Positions 1-5,364 are shown, counted from the first letter of the stretch. The stretch is 6,333 nt of DNA from Candidatus Pullichristensenella stercoripullorum (GCA_018712885.1 DVGE01000170.1:1-6333); one strand, 5' to 3'. The notes: a model not told the origin generated them from the letters alone. Made by a program: numbers and translations.

Positions 1-1
1 A

Positions 2-586
2 AAGTACATGGACGTGGTGCTCGACGAAACGGCGCGCCTGACGGCGCTGGTGCGCGACCTTCTCGATCTTTCCCGCATCGAGAGCGGCAAGTTTCCCATG
101 GAGATGGCGCGCGTCGACCTGTGCGAGCAGATGCGCCGCTCGCTGTTGAGCTTTGAGGGCCGCATCGAGGAAAAGCGCGTCGAGGTGGCGGCGGAATTGC
201 CGGAAACACCCTGCTGGGTCATGGCCGACGCCGGCCGCATCCGCCAGGTGATCGGCAACCTCATCGACAACGCGCTCAAATTCCTGCCCGAGGGCGGAAC
301 GCTGAGCGTGGGCGTGGGCAGCGCGGGCAAGCGCGTCTACGCCTATGTGGAGGACAACGGCCCCGGCATCGCCAAAGACGACCTGCCCTTCATCTTCGAC
401 CGCTTTTACAAGGCGGACAAGGCGCATACCGCCGGCATGGGCACGGGGCTGGGGTTGTCCATCGTCAAGCGCATCCTCGAACAGCACGGGGGCGACATCT
501 CCGTCTCCTCCGAGCCGGGGCGCACGGTGTTCCGCTTTGAACTGGACGCCGCGCCGGAGGAAAAGAAGGCGCTGCCCGCGCAGTAA
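2..586 (+). CDS. Sensor histidine kinase, C-terminal part (5' end outside window)
   Basis: This is the C-terminal part of a membrane sensor kinase that would phosphorylate an OmpR-family response regulator. The reading frame is open from the first codon (AAG at 2-4). The ATG at 8 is only an internal Met, because the residues around it (DVVLDETARLTALVRDLLDLSRIESG) are the second helix of the dimerisation domain; the phospho-accepting His lies upstream of the window. The HATPase_c domain follows with all its motifs: N-box GNLIDNALKF (about 254-283), G1 box DNGPGIA (353-373), F-box IFDRFYKAD and G2 box GTGLGLSIVK (about 440-469). The end GGDISVSSEPG...VFRFEL is a normal C-terminus, so the kinase domain looks complete and active. 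The next gene encodes HtrA, and the gap between them carries repeats of response-regulator type, which suggests a CssS-like envelope-stress role. A PhoR-like phosphate sensor is the alternative. The family call is firm; the stimulus is inferred. Confidence 0.93.
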   Translation, partial: KYMDVVLDETARLTALVRDLLDLSRIESGKFPMEMARVDLCEQMRRSLLSFEGRIEEKRVEVAAELPETPCWVMADAGRIRQVIGNLIDNALKFLPEGGTLSVGVGSAGKRVYAYVEDNGPGIAKDDLPFIFDRFYKADKAHTAGMGTGLGLSIVKRILEQHGGDISVSSEPGRTVFRFELDAAPEEKKALPAQ

Positions 587-598
587 GGGCGGGCAAAC

Positions 599-642
599 GT
601 TCACCGCCTGTTCACGCGACATCCGCTTTTTGCCGCAATACT
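599..642 (+). promoter_or_regulatory. Promoter P1 with response-regulator direct repeat
   Basis: GTTCAC at 599-604 and again at 610-615 (11-bp period) is followed after 21 bp by AATACT (637-642) as the -10. There is no TTGACA-like hexamer at the normal 17-bp distance, so the promoter probably depends on an activator bound to the repeat. The predicted start of transcription is near 649. It is the weakest of the three by -10 match. It begins 12 bases after the kinase stop codon. Confidence 0.65.
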
Positions 643-711
643 GGGCTCAGCCCCAAGGAAAGGACGGCGATGGCCCATGCGGGCGCGAAAAAAGTGGCCG
701 CGCGGGCAAAC

Positions 712-755
712 GTTCACAGTTTGTTCACGAGAGGGCAAAAACTCCGGGGTATACT
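712..755 (+). promoter_or_regulatory. Promoter P2 with response-regulator direct repeat
   Basis: GTTCAC occurs at 712-717 and 723-728, and TATACT (750-755) follows after exactly 21 bp, as in the other two copies. The 17-bp-spaced -35 position (ACGAGA) does not match consensus. The predicted start is near 762. Same architecture as P1, with a better -10. Confidence 0.7.
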
Positions 756-814
756 GTGTACAGTTCCAAGGGAGAGCGGGCGAAGCGCCCGAAAGCCCGA
801 AGGACGGAGAAAAT

Positions 815-858
815 GTTCACCGTCCGTTCACACGGACGTGAAAATGGTTTTGTATACT
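815..858 (+). promoter_or_regulatory. htrA promoter: Promoter P3, proximal htrA promoter with response-regulator direct repeat
   Basis: GTTCAC occurs at 815-820 and 826-831, and TATACT lies at 853-858 after exactly 21 bp. The predicted start is near 865, giving a leader of about 25 bases that contains only the AAAGGTGG ribosome binding site and the ATG at 890. The second half-site reads TTCACA, one base from the -35 consensus, but it sits 20 bp from the -10, too far for unaided sigma-A. That fits activation by a regulator bound over about -50 to -34, as known for PhoB/PhoP-type regulators. Confidence 0.72.
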
Positions 859-889
859 ACATGCAGACCGCAAGAAAGGTGGCATCAAC

Positions 890-2050
890 ATGAGAAAGCA
901 TAATGTTTTGAAGAAGGTCAGTCTCTTCCTGGCGCTGGCGCTGTGCGTGGGCTTTGCCGGCGGCGCGCTTTTGACCAGAAAGACCGAGGCCATGGCTGAA
1001 ACGGCGGACGCCACGGTCGGCTACGACGCCGTGTATTCCTCCGACAACCCCGTGCCCGAGATCGCCGCCAACGTGCGCCCCTCGGTGGTGCAGGTGATCA
1101 CCAGCGCCGCCACGTGGGACCAGCGCACCCGTGAAGTCTCCACCGAGGAGATCGGCTACGGCTCCGGCACCTACTTCCGCACGCTGGACGGCGGCGAGGG
1201 CGGCTACATCCTCACCAACAACCACGTGGTGGACGAGGGCGAGACCTACCAGATCGAATGGCTGGACGGCACCATCATGGACGCGACGCTGGTCGGCGCG
1301 GATGAAGGCACCGACATCGCCGTTTTGCAGTTCAACGAGCCTGCGCCCGAAGGCGCCACGCCCGTGCCGCTGGGTGATTCCGACGCATTGCAGATCGGCG
1401 AGCTGGCCATCGTCATCGGCAACCCCGGCAGCGGCGAGGAAGTGCTGTTCGGCACCGTGACCGCCGGCATCATCTCCGGCCTGGAGCGCGAGGGCGTGTC
1501 CGCGCAGGGCAGCTTCAACCGCCCCGTTTCCACCATTCAGGTGGACGCGGCCATCAACACCGGCAACTCCGGCGGCGCGCTTCTCAACGCGCAGGGCGAA
1601 CTGGTGGGCATCCCGACCTTGAAGATGACCGCCAGCTACACCACCATCTATGAGGGCTTGGGCTTCTGCATCCCGATCAACACCGCCAAGGACATCATCG
1701 AGCAGCTGATCGAAAACGGCGAGGTCGTGCGGCCGAGGCTGGGCGTCACCGTCGTCGCGCAGGACGGCCCGGATGAGCCGATGCGCAACTTCCCGCCGGC
1801 TGGCGTGCGCATCGAGAACGTCGAGGAAGGCACCCCCGCCGATGAAGCCGGCCTGCAGCGCTACGACATCATCACCGAGATCAACGGCGTGCGCGTCTAC
1901 ACCAACGACGACCTGATCGGTCAGATCGACCAGTACTCCGAAGGCGACACCGTGGAGCTGACCATCTGCCGCTATTACAGCGAGAGCGGCACGCCGCTGG
2001 CGCAGTACGAGGTGTTCACCGCCGAGGTCGAGCTGAAGATCATCGACTAA
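890..2050 (+). CDS. htrA: HtrA/DegP-like membrane-anchored serine protease with PDZ domain
   Basis: A 386-residue trypsin-like protease expected to degrade misfolded proteins on the outer face of the membrane. The N-terminus (MRKHNVLKKV then a hydrophobic stretch at about 10-28) is a signal anchor. The protease domain spans about 57-270 with the full triad: His112 in TNNHVV, Asp142 in GTDIAVL and Ser227 in GNSGGAL. A single PDZ domain runs from about 283 (RLGV) to about 380, with EEGTPADEAGLQRYDIITEINGV as its core. One PDZ and a short N-terminus are usual for HtrA of Gram-positive bacteria, so it looks intact. The start is supported by AAAGGTGG seven bases upstream. Three repeat-bearing promoters and the preceding kinase gene suggest stress induction through that two-component system. 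A strong terminator follows, so it is transcribed as the last gene of its unit. Family and catalytic assignment are firm; the stress role is from family knowledge. Confidence 0.95.
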   Translation: MRKHNVLKKVSLFLALALCVGFAGGALLTRKTEAMAETADATVGYDAVYSSDNPVPEIAANVRPSVVQVITSAATWDQRTREVSTEEIGYGSGTYFRTLDGGEGGYILTNNHVVDEGETYQIEWLDGTIMDATLVGADEGTDIAVLQFNEPAPEGATPVPLGDSDALQIGELAIVIGNPGSGEEVLFGTVTAGIISGLEREGVSAQGSFNRPVSTIQVDAAINTGNSGGALLNAQGELVGIPTLKMTASYTTIYEGLGFCIPINTAKDIIEQLIENGEVVRPRLGVTVVAQDGPDEPMRNFPPAGVRIENVEEGTPADEAGLQRYDIITEINGVRVYTNDDLIGQIDQYSEGDTVELTICRYYSESGTPLAQYEVFTAEVELKIID

Positions 2051-2084
2051 GCGGACTTCATGATCCCTTCTCCTTTCTCTCCTT

Positions 2085-2117
2085 GGGCGTCCGGGGTATA
2101 CCGGGCGCCCGCTTTTT
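2085..2117 (+). terminator. Rho-independent terminator after htrA
   Basis: A 10-bp stem (2085-2094 with 2101-2110, GGGCGTCCGG against CCGGGCGCCC, one T-G wobble), a GGTATA loop and a T-run at 2113-2117. It lies 34 bases after the htrA stop. Confidence 0.9.
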
Positions 2118-2123
2118 GCGCGG

Positions 2124-2152
2124 TGGACTTTGGCGGCGGGATGTGGTATACT
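2124..2152 (+). promoter_or_regulatory. Sigma-A promoter for the DUF4160-DUF2442 pair
   Basis: TGGACT (2124-2129), a 17-bp spacer and TATACT (2147-2152), with TGG directly before it as an extended -10. The predicted start is near 2159, leaving a short leader with AGGGAGGGTG (2171-2180) before the ATG at 2185. It sits just after the htrA terminator, so the pair is an independent unit. Confidence 0.75.
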
Positions 2153-2184
2153 TTTTTCAGGAAGGATGCAAGGGAGGGTGACAA

Positions 2185-2346
2185 ATGCCGGAGATCGCAA
2201 GATTCTATGGGATCGTCATCAAGATGTTTTTCAAGCCCAAGGAGCATGAGCCAAGTCACATCCATGCCCTTTATGGAGAGTACATGGGCGAGTTCAACGT
2301 CCAGACCATGGAGATGATGCAGGGCGACCTGCCGCCATTGGAATAG
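2185..2346 (+). CDS. Short DUF4160-domain protein, C-terminal part missing
   Basis: A 53-residue protein starting MPEIARFYGI after AGGGAGGGTG. The first half matches the DUF4160 pattern as I know it: an N-terminal MPxIxRFYGIxIxMF strand, then PxHxHAxYGEY (here EPSHIHALYGEY, residues 22-33) and a MxQGDLP end. Family members are usually about 80 residues and continue from GDLP with an Arg-Arg-Ala helix (EW..H...L..NW) before a common PLE-like tail. Here GDLP runs straight into PLE and the stop, as if about 30 residues were removed in frame. It has a promoter, a good ribosome binding site and an intact frame, so it may still be expressed. The stop overlaps the ribosome binding site of the DUF2442 gene, so the two are co-transcribed and probably translationally linked. 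The biochemical function of DUF4160 is not established; some pairs with DUF2442 are suspected to be toxin-antitoxin-like, which is unproven here. Confidence 0.8.
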   Translation: MPEIARFYGIVIKMFFKPKEHEPSHIHALYGEYMGEFNVQTMEMMQGDLPPLE

Positions 2347-2357
2347 GAGGTGCTTCC

Positions 2358-2603
2358 ATGATACGACGCATCCAGACTGTGCGGCCTTTGCCGGACTTTC
2401 TGCTCTCCGTTTCCTTTGACGATGGAAAGCGCGTGGTCTACGACGTCAAGGAAGACATGGGGCTGCCCGGTTATGTTGCGCTGCGGGATGTACGGGGACT
2501 GTTTGAACAGGTGCAGCTCGACCCCAGCCGCACCTGCGTCTATTGGAACAGCGAAATAGACTTGCCCAGCGACGCCATCTACGAATACGGCCGTCCGCAA
2601 TGA
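2358..2603 (+). CDS. DUF2442 domain-containing protein
   Basis: An 81-residue protein with the DUF2442 layout: an opening V.PLPDFLLSVSFDDG strand pair (about 8-24), VVYDVKEDM (about 27-35), LFEQVQLDPSRTCVYWN (about 49-65) and the closing EIDLPSDAIYEYG (about 66-78). This is full length for the family. The start is clear from AGGAGGTG (2345-2352), which overlaps the stop codon of the DUF4160 gene, five bases before the ATG. DUF4160 and DUF2442 genes are commonly adjacent, which supports both calls and a shared function. The molecular role is unknown; a part in DNA or partner-protein binding has been proposed for related folds but nothing in this sequence shows it. No terminator follows, and the ybaK promoter starts eight bases after the stop. 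Confidence 0.85.
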   Translation: MIRRIQTVRPLPDFLLSVSFDDGKRVVYDVKEDMGLPGYVALRDVRGLFEQVQLDPSRTCVYWNSEIDLPSDAIYEYGRPQ

Positions 2604-2610
2604 GCGGCGC

Positions 2611-2639
2611 TTGCACATTTTACGTGGCTGTGGTATGCT
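2611..2639 (+). promoter_or_regulatory. Sigma-A promoter of ybaK
   Basis: TTGCAC (2611-2616), a 17-bp spacer and TATGCT (2634-2639), with TGG before the -10 as an extended element. The predicted start is near 2646. Its position rules out a coding start at the in-frame TTG at 2611 and supports the ATG at 2671. Confidence 0.75.
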
Positions 2640-2670
2640 CGTTTCCAGTTTGGCAAAAGGAGGCGCGCAT

Positions 2671-3138
2671 ATGTCTGTCGAGCGCGTGCGGGAATATCTG
2701 AAACAATATGGACTGGAAGGGCGCGTGAAGGAGTTTTCCGTTTCCAGCGCCACGGTGGAATTGGCGGCGCAGGCCGTGGGCGTGGAGGCGGCGCGCATCG
2801 CCAAGACGCTCTCGTTCCACCTGGGCGAGGGCTGCGTGCTGGTGGTGGCCGCCGGCGACGCCCGCATCGACAACCACAAGTTCAAGGAGACCTTCCACAC
2901 CAAGGCGAAGATGCTCACCGCCGACGAAGCGCTTGCCATGACCGGCCACGCCGTGGGCGGCGTCTGCCCCTTCGCCCTGCCCGAGGGCGTGCGCGTGTGC
3001 CTGGACAGATCGCTTCAGCGCTTTGACGCCATCTACCCCGCTGCGGGCAGCGCCAGCAGCGCCGTAAAGCTCACCTGCGAGGAATTGCAGATAAGCACCG
3101 GCGGCGAATGGGTGGACGTGTGCAAGCTGCCGGAATGA
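2671..3138 (+). CDS. ybaK: YbaK/EbsC-type aminoacyl-tRNA deacylase
   Basis: A 155-residue single-domain protein of the YbaK/ProX editing family, which hydrolyses mischarged tRNA (typically Cys- or Ala-tRNA(Pro)) in the cytoplasm. Visible landmarks are the STATVELAA helix (about 25-33), the conserved lysine of IAKTL (Lys45) that is essential in studied homologues, VVAAGDARIDNHKFK (58-72), the GGVCPF loop (96-101) and the YPAAGS segment near the end. The closing EEL...GGEWVDVCK is typical of the free-standing EbsC/YbaK type, so the gene is complete. I chose the ATG at 2671 because AAAGGAGG (2656-2663) lies seven bases upstream and the promoter occupies 2611-2639; a longer frame from TTG 2611 would begin inside the promoter. 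It is monocistronic, with its own promoter and terminator. The exact amino acid removed cannot be told from sequence. Confidence 0.94.
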   Translation: MSVERVREYLKQYGLEGRVKEFSVSSATVELAAQAVGVEAARIAKTLSFHLGEGCVLVVAAGDARIDNHKFKETFHTKAKMLTADEALAMTGHAVGGVCPFALPEGVRVCLDRSLQRFDAIYPAAGSASSAVKLTCEELQISTGGEWVDVCKLPE

Positions 3139-3145
3139 GCCCAGG

Positions 3146-3173
3146 AAAAAGCGCCTTCGCGGGCGCTTTTTTT
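3146..3173. terminator. Bidirectional terminator between ybaK and bofA
   Basis: GCGCC (3151-3155) pairs with GGCGC (3162-3166) around a TTCGCG loop. The stem is flanked by AAAAA (3146-3150) on the left and seven T (3167-3173) on the right. It therefore gives a hairpin with a U-tract in both directions and serves the converging ybaK and bofA genes. The T-run overlaps the last bases of the bofA stop codon. Confidence 0.88.
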
Positions 3174-3438
3174 ATAGCAGTATGTTGAGCAAGATCACCA
3201 GCACCGCCCCGGGCAGGCCGAGGAAACCTACGGCCAGGGCAGTGAAGGGGTTGACCGCCACGTGCAGCCCCACAAGGCCGCCGAAGGCGTTCACCAGCCA
3301 TAGCGCCAGCGCGCCCAGCACGCCGCCCGCGGCCAGCCGCCAGACAAAGCGCATCGGCACCAGCAAAAGATAGCCCACCAGCGCCATCAGCCCCATGCCG
3401 ATGGCGAACGCAAGCACCAGTTCCCAGGGGATACGCAT
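3172..3438 (-). CDS. bofA: BofA-family protein, pro-sigma-K processing inhibitor type
   Basis: An 88-residue, very hydrophobic protein. The C-terminal half (GGLVGLHVAVNPFTALAVGFLGLPGAVLVILL, about 53-85) carries the BofA hallmark of a Gly-rich turn, NP.TAL..GFLG.PG and a final hydrophobic run. Two N-terminal membrane segments (about 5-27 and 32-52) precede it. In Bacillus, BofA sits in the membrane around the forespore and inhibits SpoIVFB, the protease that activates sigma-K. Clostridia carry homologues whose role is less settled. The start at the ATG at 3436-3438 is set by GGAGGTGG (3444-3451) five bases upstream; the open frame continues far upstream but only as a shadow of the transporter gene. 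It follows the MATE gene on the same strand with a hairpin between them. The family supports an endospore-former as host. Confidence 0.88.
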   Translation of the reverse strand: MRIPWELVLAFAIGMGLMALVGYLLLVPMRFVWRLAAGGVLGALALWLVNAFGGLVGLHVAVNPFTALAVGFLGLPGAVLVILLNILL

Positions 3439-3465
3439 ACGCTCCACCTCCGCGCGGCGGAGAAA

Positions 3466-3496
3466 GCCCCCGCACAGTGCCATACTATGCGGGGGC
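3466..3496 (-). terminator. Hairpin between MATE gene and bofA, possible weak terminator
   Basis: A perfect 9-bp inverted repeat (GCCCCCGCA 3466-3474 against TGCGGGGGC 3488-3496) with a 13-base loop. On the minus strand it is followed only by CTTTC, so the U-tract is poor. It may attenuate read-through from the MATE gene into bofA, or protect an RNA end. No clear bofA promoter is visible in the 77-base gap, so bofA may depend on read-through or on a sporulation sigma factor. Confidence 0.5.
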
Positions 3497-3515
3497 GAAT
3501 GTCGCTGAGAACGGC

Positions 3516-4886
3516 TCAGGCGGTCTCTTTGAACGCCGCGGGGCGCGCCGCCGTCAACGCTTTCCAGTCGCGCTTCAGGCGCAGCATGACGAAGGCCGCC
3601 AGTATGCCCGCCAGCACCGATGTGCCGGCGAAGTTGAGCCACAGCCCCGTCAAGCCCAGCGGCCAGAGCGCGGCGATGAGCAGCAGCGGGAAGATCAGCG
3701 CCGTGGAAAGGGAGATCAGCGTCGCCGCGCCGGCGCGCTCGATGGCCAGCATGAAGCTCTGCGTGGCGAAGGAGAACCAGCGCGTAAGATACGTCAGGCT
3801 GAACAGGCGCAGGGCGAAGGCGGTGTCGGCGATGACGGAGGCGCTCACGTCCTCCATGAACACGCGGGCGATGGCCTCGGGGATGCAGTTGATGACCAGC
3901 GCCGAAAGAAGCGAGATGACCACCGCGGCGGCAAAGCAGCACTTTTCGATGGCCTTGACGCGCGGAAAAGCGCGCGCCCCCCAGTTGTAGCCCACGGCGG
4001 GCTGCAGAGAATCGCACATGCCGTACAGAAGCGGCTGGATAAAGCCCTCCACGTACATGAGTACACCGTAGATGGACACGGCGATCTCCCCGCCCAGCCG
4101 CACCAGCAGCACGTTCATGAGGATGGAGGTGATCCTGCCGGCGATGTTGTTTAAAAAGTTCGGCGCGCCGCTCGTGACGATCTTCCGGATCATCGCCCGG
4201 CTGAAGCGCGGACGGCGGAAGCGCAACAGCATCCTGCCGCGGAAAAAGGGGATGTAGGCCACCACCGCGGTGACGGCCATGCCCAGGCAGGTGCCCAGCG
4301 CCGCCCCGGCAATGCCCAGCCGCAGAACCAGGAGGAAAAACGCCTCCAGCGCCACGCTGAGGACGGACATGAAGATATTCAAAAACATGCTCCCGCGCGT
4401 CTTGCCGCAGATGCGCAAAAAGTTGTCCACGGCAAAGACGATGGTGGTCACCGGCGAACAGAGGCCGTAGACGCGCAGATAGGAAACGGCGAGGGAGGCA
4501 AACTCACCCTCCGCGCCCATCAGCGCGATCATCATCGGCGCGGCGGCGTAGATGGCCGCGCCCACGACGACGCCCGCCAGCACGATGAGGATGCTGGCGC
4601 AGGTGAAGTAATTGCTGGCCTCGTTGTCCTCATGTCTGCCCAGGTGGATGGAGATGGGCACGGACGAACCCACGCCGATGAGGTCGGCGAGGGCAAAGTT
4701 GATGATGACGAACGGCATGGCCAGGTTGAGCGCCGCGAACGGCGTGCTGCCGAGGAACTGGCCGACGAACATGCCGTCGAAGAGCTGATAGAGCGCCGAG
4801 GCGAGCATGCTCACCGCGCCCGGCAGCGCCGCGAAGAAAAACAGCTTGCGCGGCGGGGTGTTGGTAAACAGTTCGTGCGAGTTCAT
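3516..4886 (-). CDS. MATE-family multidrug efflux transporter (MepA-like)
   Basis: A 456-residue polytopic membrane protein with about 12 hydrophobic segments, the normal size for MATE (multi-antimicrobial extrusion) carriers that export cationic drugs or metabolites using an ion gradient. Family features include the N-terminal PGAVSMLASALYQLFDGMFVGQFLG (about 22-46), where the (V/I)D..FVG element is typical, the internal second-half counterpart SGAPNFLNNIAGRITSILMNVLLVRLGG, and a Q-P-A-V-GYN-G motif in the middle (LQPAVGYNWGA). It resembles the MepA group more than NorM. The start ATG (4884-4886) follows AAAGGGA (4891-4897). The longer upstream frame overlaps marR and is rejected. It lies 10 bases after the marR stop, so the two form an operon under MarR control. 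Substrates cannot be predicted. No frameshift or truncation is seen. Confidence 0.93.
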   Translation of the reverse strand: MNSHELFTNTPPRKLFFFAALPGAVSMLASALYQLFDGMFVGQFLGSTPFAALNLAMPFVIINFALADLIGVGSSVPISIHLGRHEDNEASNYFTCASILIVLAGVVVGAAIYAAAPMMIALMGAEGEFASLAVSYLRVYGLCSPVTTIVFAVDNFLRICGKTRGSMFLNIFMSVLSVALEAFFLLVLRLGIAGAALGTCLGMAVTAVVAYIPFFRGRMLLRFRRPRFSRAMIRKIVTSGAPNFLNNIAGRITSILMNVLLVRLGGEIAVSIYGVLMYVEGFIQPLLYGMCDSLQPAVGYNWGARAFPRVKAIEKCCFAAAVVISLLSALVINCIPEAIARVFMEDVSASVIADTAFALRLFSLTYLTRWFSFATQSFMLAIERAGAATLISLSTALIFPLLLIAALWPLGLTGLWLNFAGTSVLAGILAAFVMLRLKRDWKALTAARPAAFKETA

Positions 4887-4896
4887 AAAGTCCCTT

Positions 4897-5346
4897 TCAT
4901 TCCTTGGTTTGCTGCAAACAGGCCTCGTATTCCCGCCAGAGCGCGGCGGCGAAGTCCTCCATGGCGGCGACAAAGCCCGCGCCGTGTTTGGCGACGACCT
5001 GTTCGGCGGCGGCGCGCTCGGCGGCGCAGAGGGCGGAGACGGTCTTTTGCGCGTAGGCGCGGCCCGCCTCGGTCAGACAGATGATCTTCTCGCGCCCCTC
5101 CCCGGCGCGCAGCGTCAGATGCCCCGCCGCCACCTGTTCCTTCACCACGGTGTTGATGGTGGTCTTGGGGATGAGCCAGTCCTCGCAGATCTCCTTTTGC
5201 GAATGGGGCTTGCCGTCCGACAGCGCGTAAAACAGCGCCAGTTGGTTCTCCGGAACCCCGGAATGGCGGGCAAAGTAGTAGTACGCGCCGTCCATGCGCG
5301 TGGCGGCGAGGATGAGGCGCCGCGCCAGTACAGAAGGGTCTTCCAT
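4897..5346 (-). CDS. MarR-family transcriptional regulator
   Basis: A 149-residue winged-helix protein. The N-terminal dimerisation helix (about 5-28) leads into the DNA-binding part: SQKEICEDWLIPKTTINTVVKEQVAAGHL (about 49-77) is the helix-turn-helix, with the recognition helix around PKTTINTVV, and GEGREKIICLTEAGRAYA (82-98) is the wing and the start of the last dimer helices. It should bind a palindromic operator and lose affinity on binding a small phenolic or other ligand. The start ATG at 5346 follows GGGAGGTG (5351-5358). A longer open frame upstream would run through the promoter and operator, so it is excluded. It is the first gene of the marR-MATE unit and very likely represses it, because a perfect inverted repeat covers its promoter. 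The identity of the ligand is unknown. Confidence 0.93.
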   Translation of the reverse strand: MEDPSVLARRLILAATRMDGAYYYFARHSGVPENQLALFYALSDGKPHSQKEICEDWLIPKTTINTVVKEQVAAGHLTLRAGEGREKIICLTEAGRAYAQKTVSALCAAERAAAEQVVAKHGAGFVAAMEDFAAALWREYEACLQQTKE

Positions 5347-5364
5347 GGTACACCTCCCAATGAA

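Larger units (their letters stand above)
589..889 (+). repeat. Three tandem promoter cassettes between kinase gene and htrA
   Basis: This 300-base gap holds no convincing gene but has clear internal repetition. Three units start at the GTTCAC boxes at 599, 712 and 815 (periods 113 and 103). Units 1 and 2 share the 16-mer GCGGGCAAACGTTCAC (589-604 and 702-717), then the box, the -10 and, at the same offset of 54 bases, CCAAGG (653-658 and 766-771). AAGGACGG also occurs in both (660-667 and 800-807), but at different offsets. Unit 3 is more diverged but keeps box, -10 and a CAG...CAAG...AAGG tail (864-879) that supplies the htrA ribosome binding site (AAAGGTGG, 875-882). The simplest explanation is tandem duplication of an ancestral promoter and leader. 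A short 6-bp hairpin (777-791) lies in the leader of unit 2. No kinase terminator is visible, so read-through into htrA is possible. Confidence 0.8.

Noticed and set aside
754..763. CTGTGTACAG dyad overlapping the P2 start site as a repressor operator
   Set aside because: Short (4-bp arms), not repeated at P1 or P3, and no matching regulator in the window.
345..893. Long plus-strand open frame overlapping the kinase gene and the promoter region
   Set aside because: It is the +1 shadow of the kinase frame, rich in Arg, Ser and Pro as expected for GC-rich shadows, with no family resemblance and no ribosome binding site of note.
743..2101. Shared 12-mer TCCGGGGTATAC in P2 (743-754) and the htrA terminator (2090-2101)
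   Set aside because: In P2 it holds the -10, in the terminator it is the stem and loop. There is no wider similarity around the two copies, so chance in GC-rich DNA is likelier than a shared element.
857..2200. 447-codon minus-strand open frame opposite htrA
   Set aside because: Antisense of a GC-rich gene. Its composition (Ala, Gly, Val, Asp, His, Arg runs) is that of a shadow, and the plus-strand HtrA has every catalytic motif.
3505..3519. CTGAG/CTCAG small hairpin at the end of the MATE gene
   Set aside because: A 5-bp stem with no U-tract, overlapping the stop codon. Too weak to call a terminator.
3439..4017. Upstream extension of the bofA frame into the MATE gene
   Set aside because: The extension only translates the MATE gene out of frame. 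The BofA-like part begins at the ATG with a strong ribosome binding site at 3444-3451.
4887..4973. N-terminal extension of the MATE protein and of marR beyond the chosen starts
   Set aside because: The MATE extension overlaps marR coding sequence and has no family similarity. The marR extension (to 5412) would run through its own promoter and operator.
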